Shown piece by piece: positions 1-60,481 of a DNA stretch of 64,000 nucleotides. Both the position numbers and the translations under genes were made by a program. Source of the stretch: Elysia crispata (taxonomy: Eukaryota; Mollusca; Gastropoda; Plakobranchidae); the NCBI GenBank assembly GCA_033675545.1, contig JAWDGP010001428.1, positions 661,001 through 725,000 on the forward strand. The letters run 5' to 3'. The notes beneath the pieces were generated by a model. The model searched no databases. It saw only the letters and a list, made by a program, of their open reading frames with translations, and was not told the DNA's origin. The first letter of the stretch is position 1. Every line of letters starts with the position of its first letter.

Positions 1-69
1 TCCACTGATCTGTCAGAAATTTGGGTATCTTGAAACATGTCATTTTTGTCCTACTGTAACCCACCACAG

Positions 70-14738
<14,669 letters not shown>

Positions 14739-17700
14739 CAAGCAACAGTGGAGAACTGAGAAGCCAGTTTCAGATGGTGAACTTCAGGAAAGAACAGTTC
14801 ATTTCTCAATTAAACAAAAGCTAAAGGAAATCGTCACAAGTTATGATCATTTGATGAATTCTTCTGTTCAAATTGTAATAGGATTTATAATTGTTTTCTC
14901 AGATAAATGTGTACATATTGTGTCAATCGTTCATATTATCAGGTGTGAATCTGCTTCTACTGAAAGGATATTTTTCTAATTACTTTCTAAAACATTTCTG
15001 CCACAGCAAATGGTATTTTGGAGTGATTTAGTGTATGCAAACTATGGTGCCTAAGCTTACTTGTTTTTAAATAGGTTGTTTATGTTAGGAGAGAACAAAA
15101 TCAGGTGAGGGTTTGCATTTATAATTCATTTTTTTAATGCAGAGAATCACCATTAATTGTACTTATACACCAATGGCACTTCTTATATTTTTTTACTGAA
15201 GCACAAATTTCAGATGTCTTTTTTTCCTCTGAGAAATTTGACCATCACACAAAGCTATGAAAAAGTATTAATTCTTTTCCAAGCAACTATGTAACATCAA
15301 GCATATCTTACAAATCATATTTATACACCACCACAGTTTAAGGTAAAAAAAAAAAATAATGGAGAATAATGACTATAAATATTATTGCCTTTTGTATGCA
15401 ACCCATTTCATATGTGCAAGTTGTAATCTTTAGCAAATATGGGAAATCAGCTAATTCTGTACTTTCCGTATCTTTTTTAAGATCTTTTTAAACACTTATC
15501 AGAGAGCTAAGAATTCCAGCTTAAAAGTACAGTGACTGGCAGAAATTCATAGTTGCTCATTTATAAAAGCCTTCATCATTAAAAAAGGTTTAAAAGGATT
15601 TGTAAATAGATTTGGATTGCACTAAACTAGCAAACTATTCTTTTTGTAAATAAAGTGTAAATTTATATAGTGTTGAGTTAAAGGAAGTGATTGCTAATCT
15701 TCATGTGATTTCCAAGCTGTAAGCGGCTTGCATCACTGTGTTATCATGCTTCTAATATGGAAATTTCATGATTAATACAGAACAGTTTTGGCATTTACAA
15801 AGTAAGTTATTGCTGAAATTCACACCCACCTTGACCTGGACGTGTTTGTTTTCTTTTATGCTATACCCTGTTCAGAAGGTGTTACAGGGTTTCAAATAGT
15901 TTGCATTTCGTTACAGGCTGCTATGATGTCAAAGTTCCTCTGTAATATAAAATCCACCGTGTATCGTTTACTTTGCTAAAACTCATTGACTTGACTTACT
16001 TACAAGCCTCCTTTTTTTGTGCTTTCTTTTTCCTTGTTAGCTATGCTATCATTTTTATAAAAAAAATTTTATATGACCATCTCATTGACATATCATAAAG
16101 CCCAGTTTCAGGGACCAAAATCATAGATAGGAGAAAGAAATAAAGATTCACAATTTTTGTGATGTAACCTCTTACAGTTCCCCTCTAAATCAGTGCCCAA
16201 ATTTCAGAGCTTATGTCATATATTTTTCTCTCCACCCTTAATTTATTTTTTCTGTTGTGTAATTGGAGGTCATTTTAAAAAAATATTCTTTTACATATTT
16301 AAGTTTACAAAAATCTACGACTGTTCAACACAGAGACTTTTGACCAATTTACTGGCTTGTCTGTGTGAGCTCTTTTTGGCTGTGTTCCTACATTCCACAT
16401 TACATATTAGTTTACATAATACATATTTATTTTCACACTTTTATTATACTTGGGTTTACAAGGCTAGGTGAAACACACTTTTGTGTTATCAAACATATCT
16501 TTACCATATTTTTTTATCAAAAAACTTCAAATTATGCACTAAGTTGCCTAATTTTGTCTATGTGTGCTTGGTTGTTGTTTTTTTTTTTTGAAAGGTTGTG
16601 ATGCTTTTTTTACATTAATACTCCAATAAATCAATTGAAAAAAAAAAAAGAGACATTTTGCGATGTCACTGTTAGTTATGATTGCACTGTGAGATTGAAT
16701 ATTGATTCCAAAACCAAATATGAACATCTCATAAGGTATCTTTTACAATTACACATCTGCTCGGCATTTAGCCACATAGGCAAAAAATGTGCCTTCCCAA
16801 AGTATGCTCTCATACAATTCTTTATACCCAGATGCATCAATGGCTTATCTAACGGTTTATCTATATTTTCATTTTTTTTTTTGTGTTCACTGCAAGTCAA
16901 AGCCTTTTTTTGCAATACATGACATTCTTGTCCTTTTGGGTTCTTCCGCATTTCTCCCTCCCCCCTCCCCCCTCTTTTTTTTTTCTTGCTGTTCATTGAT
17001 GGATGCCTTCTTTTCAATAATGTCCACTTTAATATTTACAACTATTTAAAGGAGCCCCACAATTGTCTCATTACCAAGGCATATATATACAGATCTCATG
17101 GAGCCCCAAAACATTCTTACCACTAAATATTTCTGATCAAATGCATTGAGTCTAACAATGTGCAAATTAAACTGGAATTGTTGATACACCAACATGCAAA
17201 AATCTATTTTAATTGTGCCGGAATATTTAATTTGTTATAAATATATGTTCTAAACCTTGGCTTTTTTTTTCTCTTTGATATGATTCAGAGAGGAACTTTT
17301 TAAAGTGTAAGAAGTTGTGAAAAAATGAGAAAGTTTTCTCAAAATGTAGTCTCTTACGTGCTGAAGTATCTTTTTTTTTCCCAATGACCTTGTGAAAGAA
17401 AAAAAAAACAAAAGTATCTGAGGCTATTTTGCTAGAAATCAGTACAGAAATGTACTACACTTGCAATTGTGGTTGTGTTAAAATTATTTCATCATAGTAG
17501 ATGCTATAATAACGTTTGTGTCTCTTGGATGCTTCAATCATGTTTGTGTCTGCTTCTTTTGTTATTGGTAAATCAAATTGAGAACTTATTCTGTCTCACC
17601 AAGTATTCTTACGAGTCATGTAGTCCATATAAATGTTCAGCTACCAATACGTCATCATCTGGAGGTTGATATGGAAGTATGCACTTGACAATACTAATTT

Positions 17701-17880
17701 ACACTCCCCTCCCCTACACAATGTACATTTTTATATCAGATAATGATATAGTATGTTTGTAGGAAAAAGTATCATTGTATCTATACTATAATGTTTGCAA
17801 TGAATTGAAAATACTTGTATAATCTTGTATCACCTGATCAAATAAAATATATTATGAAGATACAACTGTGTCATCCTCTT
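14739..17880 (+). other. 3' untranslated region of the myosin gene and candidate poly(A) signals
   Basis: No coding sequence follows the stop. AATAAA occurs at 15649-15654 and at 17841-17846. The second is followed by a TG-containing stretch, as at a cleavage site, so a 0.9-kb or a 3.1-kb UTR is possible. The whole stretch is AT-rich with long T runs. Which signal is used cannot be decided from sequence alone. Confidence 0.45.
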
Positions 17881-20126
17881 CTTTAGTGGTAGGAGGTTGG
17901 ATGAATATGATGATGACAGACCGCTCTCTCAGCATTGGTTAGGATTAGGTTTTTAGTGAATGTTAAAAAAAGCGTTTGGTCCTTTGTGGGATTTAAACAG
18001 TTCATATTGCCACTCAAAGAGAAAAATTGTGTTATAACAAAGCCCCACCATACTACCTAAAAAAGAGAGTTTCACGGCGAAGGTCGTGTCAATTTTCACG
18101 CAGAGCCCATTTCTAAGAACTGCTGAGTACCAACTAAAACTCTATTTCTGTAATTTTAACTTTAAAAAATTATTCTGGTGGTCTGCCTCCTCTAAATCTG
18201 ATGTTCTGCTTTTCCAATTAAATGCTACTAATATTAATATCATTATAACTCAGACATGCTGGATACTTAAAATTCAACAAAATGAGATTTCACAAATTTA
18301 AAAAAAAAATTATACAGAAAAAAAAAACCCTCAGAAAAGCATTATTATTCAAGTACCAAGTATTTAATTGCATGAGGAAATAATATCAAAATCATATACA
18401 TGTATTTTATAATCCAAGTTTCCTTCTATCAAACTGAGATATTTTGTACACAGCCTAAATATGTATGGATTGCTGGCAGAAAGAGGTCATTGACTTGAAG
18501 AGAGAAATCAGAAATGTAAAATAAAGAATATGCACATACTAAATGGTATCCTTTTAACATCAAGTAGAGATTAAAAAATATAAGCTCAAATCATTCCACA
18601 TAATCACAATAAATAAAAAGCGTAGGCAAGGTATTTTTTGTGATCTTTCACCCAATACATTGTTTCAATTGTAAGTATTTAAAATCTTGGCAACACAGCC
18701 ATCTTGCGGACAGATCAAACCAATTGTTCTGCAATGATGCCCCAAACTCATGAATAGCATGGATTGAACAGACAATGATGAAAAATCCCTGCAGATCTCA
18801 GATAGGCCATTTGGCCATAAGGCCTAATGCAAACTTAATGGATAAAGCAATATGGTTAAATGAAAAAAGGTTTTGTGAAATTTGATGTTTTTATTCCACT
18901 GACTACCTGCAGACCAAGGCAACACATCTAATCACACACTATGGGTTTTTAAAATGATTTAGTGCATAATGCTAAGTGTCATTTGCTCTAATTCTAAAAG
19001 GACCAACACGTTTCAATACAATGACATTTGATACCCTACTTGAACAAATGATGTTATGGATACAATATAAGACAGCCCTTAATGTATACGAGCCCACCAT
19101 CAGCTCACTTTGAGGTTTTTTCAAAGAATCACAGTCACAAAAGGTCATCCCTGAATCCGATTTTCCAGAAAATATTGAAATAATAGGATTTAAGAAATGG
19201 TGATTGATATACGTAAGGTGGCCTAGAATTTTCAGGCTCATGCTGGAAATTACTGTTTTGAGCTATTGGACTTTAAACATAAAAATAATCAATTTTTCAA
19301 GATTTCCCCCTTTTAGCCTCTCATGAATAGTGAACTGGTTTTCTATCTTGTCAAGAAGTGTCAAAGCTCAAAAGCAACTTTAAACATTGTTTTGTGGTGT
19401 TTTTGTAAAGATAACTGCAACTGCATGAGAACTTTCCTTTACTTTAAACACCTTTTTCTCAATTTCTCATTTTACAGTCTTGTGTAAAGTTTTGTGTCAT
19501 ATCTCAGATAAATGTTAAAATATTTTTAAAATTTCAACTGTTTATGCAGGAATTGGTTGGGCTTTCAGAAAATATGGAAAACGCAATTTGTCCAAACTGG
19601 TCATTGAGCGCAAAAACTCTAGCCCCCTCAAATATGCGACAAGCCTGCTTTCAAACTAGAAAACAGTTTAGATTTTGCTTGATAGCAGCATCTTGAACAG
19701 CAAGACTTGAGCTTTAAAAATTTACACAATAGTTCCTTCACAATACGACTTTGCCGTGTGTACATTAAAGCACAACTATTCATTCATCCTTTGAAATAGC
19801 TATGCTAAATGTTTACCGTTAATAAAGTTTCAATCTCTTAGTTATATATTTATTACCTTAAATTTCAAATGCTTTCCCAAAACAATAGCCTCAAAGGCTT
19901 TAGTTCAAAGGTGTATTACATGGTGTGACTGAATACAAAAGTTGTGATACAGAAAAGATTTTTTTCAAGTTTGAACTGGAGCTGAATTTAAATTATGCTT
20001 ATAATCCGTGCCAGAGAGTGCCTGAAAACCATTATAAATCAAACTAAAAAAAAACTGAGAATCACCACAGAGTTTGAGGGAAAGTTAACAAAAATATAAG
20101 GCAATTGCATGGGTTAAACATACTGC

Positions 20127-20218
20127 TGGCCGAGGGCATAACTGAGAACTTTGTGCAAAACCTGTAAGTAATAATGAGGATTGTGTAAAAGCCACCATAC
20201 ACACCGTGGTTCAAGTCC
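20127..20218 (+). other. Possible relic of a tRNA-derived short repeat (A-box and B-box like motifs)
   Basis: GGTTCAAGTCC at 20208-20218 is a near-perfect RNA polymerase III B box. TGGCCGAGGGC at 20127-20137 is a loose A-box match. The 80-nt spacing is longer than in a tRNA and no cloverleaf folds, so at most this is a decayed SINE head. It could be chance. Confidence 0.2.
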
Positions 20219-23200
20219 AGCGCTGAGCCACTGCAAGTGTGGGAAAACTGCATGAAAACCCAGGTATAGAGGGTGTGTGTGGTATGTAAAAACACAGTGC
20301 AGAATGCCTTGCACACATATCTTGTGCAACGCCTAGCATCCCCTCTGTGTGTATGGTGGATCTAAGTTGATACAAAACAATTGTGATGGTTTTTTGTTCT
20401 TAGAATGCAAAAATAAACTACACAAGGATTACAAATTTAATATAGGAAAAACTTCTTTAAACTTCAGGGAATTTCATATTGAAAAGCACAAAATAAATTG
20501 TGGGGACAATAAAAGTGTACGATGGGAAACTGGAAATCTTCAAAATGAAAGGTGTTTGTGAGCAAGAAAAATATCATAGAGGTACACAAGTTTGAATGGG
20601 GAATTAAAAAAAAGAGAGGCATAATTACAGACATAGTTTTGCACAGCATTTTTTTCATGTAAGTAACTTAATTATTGGTGATCAAAGTTCACTCACAAGT
20701 GACAAAAAAATCGTTCAGATAATGGTTAAATTAATAGGCCTGATCCAACATTGATTACAGTTTAAGGATTGATAAATTAAAAAGTTATCACAATCAGTTT
20801 TCCCACACTTGTCTTCTTTAAGTAAATAGCAAGCAAAATTCATGGAAAATAGTAAGAAAAAATATTATTTCAGACGCCCATTCGCACATATGTGCACACA
20901 CATAATACTCCTCTTTCACAAAAAAAAAAAAAAAGGAAGGAAAGAAAATCAATTCCTTCAAGGCAACATCAATAAAGCATTTAAAAATTTAATTCCATAG
21001 CAGAACCCTTGACCCAAATATCACAAGATCATCACCAACATGAAATTTGTATAAAATACAACATGTACTAGAAATGCCGTCAGCAAAAAAAAAAATCAGA
21101 AATAATGTTCAATCATGTATAGTTGATAATAATCGCTCAAAGAGTGTCCGTTTCTATTCCAGTCAAAAAAGTTTAACATCTCACACTCACATAGATTTAT
21201 AGCAAGTTTTGCACAACTATAGACATACCAATGAATCGTAAGCAATACTTTATTACTTCATAATCCACACCAACAATAAAATACAGATTGATTTACATGG
21301 CGTTATAGAGAGAGCAGATTCTTGAAATTTTGATTTTATGAATTTCTTACTTTTTCAGAAAAACATTTTATGAAACTAAAATATGAACTACAGTAAATGG
21401 AGGCATAAAGATGAGATAAAGGGAGATGTGGTTTGCAAACGTTTAAATGCCACAGTCCAGAATTTCAAGAAAAAGAATTCATAATGCTACTCTATGGATT
21501 GCTTTTATTTACAGATACAATCTCATATCAAACTGCTTTTTTTTTTAATAAATGAAACTTCACAACTTGATCTCCCATGCTTTTTAATGAAGATTTGAGA
21601 AACAAATTTTATAATTATGCTGAAATTATTGATAGAATGAGAAAGAAAGTCTACTTATTTTAAATTTGATAATTACTTACCCCTATAGCAACAAGATTGT
21701 CTTAATCAAATAAATAATTGCTAATTTCATATGGTAAAATGAACTGGTTCTGCTTTGCAGTATCCAGATATCCATTATAGAGGTAGAAAATTTACCTCTT
21801 CTCCACCTTAGACAGGTAATGGTGCATTCACTTTCATTACAAGTGTGACCCGAAGAGTATCATATTTATACCCTTGAACACATGAAAATAAAAGGGATAC
21901 ACCCAAGTAAAGACAAGTCTATAGAGAAAATACAATGTGCACAGTTGATCACAAAAAAACCTTCACTGAGCTTAAATCTTGAGACATACTCAAGGATCAT
22001 CCGAAATGACTTTAAAAAGGGTTCCTTAGAATATAAAAATAAACAAAATTTGCAGCAGGGAATTGATTGTAATTGTCTTGTTGTATAAATAAAGTCATGA
22101 AAGAAATTTTGCAATTATAGAAACAGTGTATGTCTTTTAACAAGTTGCTTTAAAGCTGATAATTTTAGAAAAACATTTAAAAGAAGATAACTCCTCTTTG
22201 CCTTGCTATTTCAATTCAAGTGAAAATATTTCCTTCCGCAGATTTCTGGCAATGTCATGAAATTTTCACCCATTCAAAGCTTGAAAATGCATATGAATGT
22301 GACATGAGTAACATATTTAAGTAATAAAACTAATATATTCTTGAGTGCAATACATATTGCAATTGCGTGTCAAAAGAATAAAACGAATAAAAAATTCTTC
22401 TCTTTCACGTAATAGTAAATGACAGCATCCTCAATCAGTTATTTCACTACCATTCAAATAAATTTGACATAGATTTCCTTACTGGCTGATCTAAGGAGAA
22501 GAACCAAACCAACCCATCATGGCATACTGGTTCCTCTGTTACAGCAACAATATGTTTTTACCGATCATCCATCATATCACTATACATATGGTTGTTAATT
22601 AACCCTCAAACCTTGGAATCCAAGACAAATCCCTTTTTGAGACCAATTTTTACAACAAAAAAAATCTAGTCTGTGCAAAGATGATTATAATAAAGATTAA
22701 CATTTTAAGAAATAATGGTCTAACAAAATGGATCCATATTCTATTGTTGCCGAGACAGTTCCATGGTGTAGACTAACAGAGGATGACATTAGAGTGACCC
22801 TTCATACTTTTCTTCTTTTCAAATAATTACAAAATTATTAGTGAATAAACAAATAAGTCCGTATTTTTATTAAACATTAAAATGACAAGATAATATAATG
22901 AATAAATAAATTTTATTTTATTTTTGTGTTTGTTTGTGTATGTGTGAGTAGGAGAGACAGCAGTTTGGAAAAGAAATTGATGAAGCAAGAGTTAACACAA
23001 AGAGGAATCTCATAGGTTTTGCAGTTATGCTCTGTTTTTTGATGATCTAGAAATAGACTGCAGATCTATAGATCTATCCAGAAATTTCCTTTATATCTGT
23101 CCAATTTGTACTCAGAATTTATGCCAATGGAAAATTTCCTCTGAATTGTGATGTCCAGCCTAAAAAAAATTACATGACTTTTTTTTTGGCAAAGTGTAGA

Positions 23201-23932
23201 TTATTATTATTTTTTAAATGTTTTTTGTCAGGACATCATTCACAATCCAGCTTATATGTTTTATGGCTCCTCTGTTCAATAAACCAAAACATCTATAGTT
23301 TAGGCTTTGCTTCTTGGAAGTAAAAAAAAATGCATGCTTAAACATAAGGTTTTGATAGCCATGATACCGGTTCCTTTAACTGTGTATGATTCACCTACTC
23401 TTTTTTTTAGCATAAAATTCCGGTAGAAAAAAAAAATTAGGACAAATTCAACAACTTCTTATAACAACAAAAAATTGATGATAAAAATAATACTGCCCAC
23501 TATTCAAACCATTTGTAAATGAAGAAGTTTAACTGTAAACATTTTTTGAAAAAAAAAAAAAAATAGAATCACAAATTCTGAACAGCCCTCAAGGCATTCT
23601 TCTAAACATGGTATTGCTGCACTTATTGAATGATTTTATGTATTTTAAAACAAATACATAAAAAGCAAACAGTAAATATGATTTCAACTATCACCACTGT
23701 ACTGATGATACTGAGCTGTGAGGTTTTCACTGGATGTCTTCCAAGCCGTTAAAGCACAATGAAGAAAATATAGGCTCCCCTAATAAAACGAAGTTAACAA
23801 ATATATCCTAGATAAGACACCAGAGAAAAAAGTGACAGTTTCCAACAACGTTACAATTCTGTAGACCTGTAGACCATTTAATTTTCTGTCTGAGAAAAAT
23901 CTGCTATGGAGAGAAAGAGGGAGAAATGGGAG

Positions 23933-24064
<132 letters not shown>

Positions 24065-25174
24065 TCGTTTTATTTATTGATACTTGGATATGAAATGTTT
24101 TTGATTTATTGATGTCAATTTATTTTAAAAATAAATTTGTTTATTAAAGTAACTCTATAAGCATATTTCTCTTTATTATATTAGTAATCCATACAAAATG
24201 AATGCATTAACATATTTAGATCAAGATGTAAGTTATTGGCTGGCTTGTGAAAATACTATGGGAGTTTGCATTAAATGGCAAAAAATGCTTTCGCTAAGTT
24301 ATATTTGATGCTTTTTGACAGAAAAGGATGAGGGCAACAATCAAGTGGTGGTTTTTAGCATATTATTTGTCCCAGTATTCAAGCCAAGATTATAGACTGG
24401 CTTAAAAGAAAAAACAATAACCTTAAGCCATCAGTTACCACAGCTTTGGAAAGGCAAGAGGACATAACTACCATCCATAAGGTTTCTGTTTGAATAAAGT
24501 CTTAACGCTCATGAAATCTTTGCATCTTTGATTATCAAGATAGCAGTGGAAGAAAAGAAGAATCAAAATAATAAAGAATAAATTCAAACATAAATCAAAG
24601 ATTTGAGAAGACACATATTTCAAGCAATGAGTGTAAGCAGAGTATCGCAAGGAAACAAAACACCCATTTCCAAAGTAAAACTTTCCCAAAGAAAGGGAGG
24701 GGATAAAGAACATTAGAAACTAAAAACTTCAATAGTGAGGACAGGGAGACCAAACCTAAATATTCATCAACTACAATCAACAGCAATGTTTTTCTCAGTA
24801 TCACACTTTGCAAAAATCACTGAACCACAGGGACAAAAAAAAAATAAGTAAACAAAACAAACCATTTGTCAAGCACTTTTTCCAATTCTTTTTTTTTTCA
24901 TTTCCTCCCAACACATATTTCACATTGAGGAACTAAAAACATAACTTATTGGCACCTAGAAATCCAGTTTGTGATGAGCGTCCGCCCAAATTCAGCATCC
25001 TTCTTTAAGCTCAGTAGGAACCAGTCACAAAGCTTTAGCAGAGCACAGAAAGGAGCACAAAACATCAGAATTGGTGTAAAAGGCAAGATCCCGTAATCAT
25101 CTCTCAAGCAGCTCAGACTATGTTTGTACTTGCGCCGAGTGGATTAGCCGCAGTGGCAGCCAGCTACTCAGGGA

Positions 25175-53774
<28,600 letters not shown>

Positions 53775-55701
53775 TTTGGCTCAACACCCCACTATGATAC
53801 TTCCGTTCTGTCAATGTACATGTAGATCTACTCGTTTTCTTCGTGGACACTTTTATTGCATTAACTGTTGACCTCGGAAAGTCAAGTCGAACTTTCTTGT
53901 GTCACTGTGCTATTTTTTTCTGATTTTAATCTCTTTATTTTCAAAAATGTAAAGAGACATAAAAACATACAGAGAAACAGGGACACGTGAAGAAGAACTG
54001 ATTCAATGACTGTTTAAATGTTGATGCAAGCTCATGGAGATGAAAAGATGCGGGGGAGAGAACTAAATTGAATTTAATTTTGAAATGGTGAATATTCAGA
54101 GACAAAAAAGAAAAAAGGGAGGCTTGGAGTGAGGAGAGGGGTAGGATAAAATTAAGGATATAAGACGATAATTTAAATCCAAACGATAAAAACAGAAACA
54201 GGAAAAGAATAGGCTTTTGAATAGGCCTATAATCTTTTAATGACTTATCCTTCCGGATACATCCAATCCTGTCTATACGTACGGTTACAGCCTTTTCCGT
54301 TAGAATCAGCCATAACTGCTATCACAAAAAAAAAAAAAAAAAAAAAAAACATCACCTGACAAGACATGGCCTATGATATCAGCCTCAAACTCAATCAAGC
54401 AACACGATCGTCAGAGGCCCATTACTTCCCGCAAAAAGTGCCTTACGGGAATTCCTAGCCACCCATTTATTTCAATCTACAGAGATCGAACATTTTAAAG
54501 GCGCGTGATACAGATAAAGGAAATCGGCAAACTCTGTTTTTAGATCCTTTAAAACGTTTATTAGAAAGCTGTGAATTTTCACATTGAGAGTATAAAAGTG
54601 TTCTGCCTTGCGGGAGTTCCTAGTCGCGTAGTTATTTAAATAGACAAGGGTTTTACAAAATTAATTCTTCTTGTCTGTTTAATACACTTAAAATTCCTTT
54701 CAGACTTTATAGGTAAAAAAGGAAAACATGATTATAATCATGTGCACATGAGAAAACACAATAATTTTTTTCAAGTCTGCTTTAGATCTTTGAAATACTT
54801 TGAATATTATTGGACTCACGCCTTCTTAAAAAAAAAAGTGACATAACTCATGTCTTATAAATGAGCGAGTACATGGACCCCAAACCTACTCATCTCTGTA
54901 TAATTATTAAGGCTCCAGAAGCATTGAATACAAAGGCAAAAGCAGGTGACGGAAGGGCATGATGTGTATATGAAGAGTATGAAACAATAAATACAATATA
55001 AGCAAAATCATATCCCAAAGTTAATGGCATGCTGATGCACCCTGGGTTTGCTCCCGATCTTGCTTCATCTTTCATGGAAATTTGAATAGTTTCAAAAATA
55101 TCCATAACATGAAAAATAAAGCATTTATCATGTTGTTATTAGTCAGATTTGCAAGAGAGGATAGAGAACGATGCGTGACAAGAAATATAGAAAGAAAGAT
55201 TTTAAAATGGCTTAGAAAGAAGGAGATGAATAGAAGAAGGGGAGGGAGGAGAGAGAGAGAGAGATTTAGAGAGAAGTAGTCAAAAAGTCAAACATTATAT
55301 TCAATATAATCTATCTATTTAAAACTAAAAAAAAAAAAAAAAGATTAAATTAAAAAATCAGTAAAATTTCCTTCAACTTATCGACAAACGGATGATAAGC
55401 AAGAACAGCGGCCACAAAAACAAAATTATGTACATTTACATGTAGCTGATTAAATACACGTATTACAAAAGAACGACCAATCCATAAACTGAAGTCGTTT
55501 TGAGCACTGATCAATCTCTGGGTCATTTTGACATTCAATTAGTACGGAATTGACCATCGATAGACTCAAAACAGCATGTTACGAGGCTCTATCTCTCAGC
55601 ACCGTGTTACTGGGCTATTAGAGACAGTCACTAACACAGAATGACATCTTGACCATTTTCCCCATGTTTGAGGACGATTTTCTTGTTCAAATCACAAAAT
55701 G
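53775..55701. other. 5' flank of the exchanger gene
   Basis: The 5' UTR and promoter should lie just right of 53774 on the minus strand, but no TATA box or CpG island is obvious. The rest has a 24-A run (54326-54349) and an imperfect 40-bp direct repeat at about 54437 and 54602. No coding exon was recognised. Confidence 0.4.
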
Positions 55702-55704
55702 TAA

Positions 55705-55735
55705 AGCGGCGTCCACATTGTCACTCCGAACTATC
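55705..55735 (+). repeat. Left terminal inverted repeat of the Harbinger element
   Basis: It begins AGCGGCGTCC next to the TAA duplication and runs to CCGAACTATC. It pairs with the inverted right end at 60478-60508. Confidence 0.88.
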
Positions 55736-55743
55736 GAATACCT

Positions 55744-55757
55744 ATCGGGCGCCCGAT
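55744..55757. other. Perfect 14-bp palindrome next to the left TIR
   Basis: ATCGGGCGCCCGAT is self-complementary and lies 9 bp inside the left TIR. It may be a protein-binding dyad of the element. Confidence 0.6.
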
Positions 55758-56092
55758 GGGCCGACCCGTGAGGTGGAACTGACAGTGTGGACGAGAAAAT
55801 CTCGCAGTTTTTCGTCACTCCATGGGGCCACCGTCACGCCGCCCGACGAATCCAACTTGCTTGATATTTTGGCGCAGTTATTTGATAGCCGGGGCGTGGC
55901 TGGCGACGTCGGTCATTGATGGGCGCAGGAAAATTAAATTTGTTTTAACATTTTTTTTTTTTTTAATACTAACCGTAGCCCAAATGTATTAACAAATTCA
56001 GATTCAGCGTATTAAAATTAGTGAAAATGTTCGCGAAAACAATTTTTAACCATTATTTAGAAAGATAGTTTTAATTTTCATTAACCACTACC

Positions 56093-56096
<4 letters not shown>

Positions 56097-56186
<90 letters not shown>
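56097..56186. repeat. (CT)n microsatellite inside the Harbinger element
   Basis: This is a 90-bp pure CT tract between the left end and the MADF/BESS gene, in opposite polarity to the other AG tracts. Confidence 0.95.
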
Positions 56187-56189
<3 letters not shown>

Positions 56190-56465
56190 CTCTTTCTTTT
56201 CAAGATAGAAATATCAACTACACTTACTTTTCCCTCTTTGTTCCTCCCACATTTTTTTCCGTTGAGTAATATTAAAGCCTGATCTAGATTCTAGCTAAAT
56301 AAAATAATTTAATAATATAATTTAATAGGCCTATAATGCATGCAATGTGCTACACAACACTGTCACTTCTTGTTGCCGCTAGATAAGTTATACCAAATTG
56401 ATTTCAGACCCTCTTGTTGTATACTTGTATCATAATAGTATTTGATATTTAAATGGTAAAGAAAA

Positions 56466-58953
<2,488 letters not shown>

Positions 58954-60145
58954 TTATTGGAGCCAGGCAAAGACCTGATTACTGTTCACCACCATCGACA
59001 AGCAGTGCTTACTCGCAGTCACATAGACATATTCAGTTTTCAAACCCAGAAAACATGGAACAATATGAATCTTATCAGAACAACTAGATAATTACTTTCT
59101 TTTTACTTTTTCCTCACATTATTTCCATATTAACGTACAATAGGCTTCAAAATATATTTTAAAGAACTAAGTGAAAATAATACTTAAAACATTAAGTTAA
59201 TAAGCAATAAAGCTATAAACTGAAACTGTTTTTCTTTTCTTTTTACTGGTGGCGATACTGCTAATGCTAATGCTAATGATAATTATATTTACAATGTCTT
59301 ACATGTATTTGATAATCTGCGATGACTCGGATTATTATTATTAGTTTGAAATCATGGTGATAGCAATACGCGTTAAAGGTCCTGTTCGTAAAGGCTGTAA
59401 TTGTTAAAAGAAATTAGGAATGTACAAACTCACCTTCAGATAATCCTTGGACAGGGCTTGATAAATTGCACAGCAAGTTTCAGGGATTATTTTACACAGT
59501 GCTTGTGGAGATATACAGGTCATATACTGCAATTCCCTGTATTTCGCCCCCGTTGCTAAAAATCGTAATGTTGCTGTCAGTCTTTCGTGTGCGCTGATTG
59601 GTTCTCTCGTTTGTGTGGTTTCCTTTTCAATCAAAGGGCGAAGAATGCCATACAGCTGAACGTATGTCTTTCCATCCATCCTCAGGTAATTGTTGAAATC
59701 GTCTGGGTATGGCCGAAGTTCTTTCAAAATATTTGTATGGGTGTACTGTGTCCTTTTCAACAGCCATTTTTTTTGACCAAATAGCTCGTTTTTTATTTCG
59801 TCTTTTTCTAGCAGATATTAGTATATAAATGGCTAAAAAAATCATCAAGATCTTCTAAGAATGAATCCTCCATTACAAAAATGCTTTTTCCCTTCTCAAA
59901 TAAAAGATGTGTTGTTATTTTTTCAACTTTTAAAAATTGAATTGAATCACCGAAACTAAAATAAGTTTTCAAGTCAGAGGTACACAGAAGTCCTGCTACG
60001 TCTTGTTTTATTCGACTCAGATGCATGGAATAATCATCGTGATAATGTTTCACAAAACCCGCCAAAATCTAAATTTAAGCTCAGAGCCAGTCAACCGTTC
60101 AATCTGCCTCTAACCTATCGGGTTTACCTCACAGTTTGGACATGC

Positions 60146-60481
60146 GTTCGGAGTGATAGTTAACCAATGGGCGGAGCTAACGGATACCTGATAGTTCGGA
60201 GTGATAGTTAACCAATGGGCGGAGCTAACGGATACCTGATAGTTCGGAGTGATAGTTAACCAATGGGCGGAACTAACGGATACCTGATAGTTCGGAGTGA
60301 TAGTTAACCAATGGGCGGAACTAACGGATACCTGATAGTTCGGAGTGATAGTTAACCAATGGGCGGAGCTAACGGATACCTGATAGTTCGGAGTGATAGT
60401 TAACCAATGGGCGGAACTAACGGATACCTGATAGTTCGGAGTGATAGTTAACCAATGGGTGGAACTAACGGATACCTGATA
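60146..60481. repeat. Subterminal array of seven 48-bp units
   Basis: Seven units of exactly 48 bp start at 60146, 60194, 60242, 60290, 60338, 60386 and 60434, with very few substitutions. Each starts GTTCGGAGTGATAG, repeating the inner TIR sequence, and contains AACCAATGGGCGGA. The right TIR itself begins the eighth repeat period at 60482. The position and TIR-derived motif suggest transposase-binding sites, promoter elements of the minus-strand transposase, or both. Confidence 0.9.

Noticed and set aside
60146..60481. CRISPR-like direct repeats
   Set aside because: Units are contiguous without unique spacers, in a eukaryotic transposon end.
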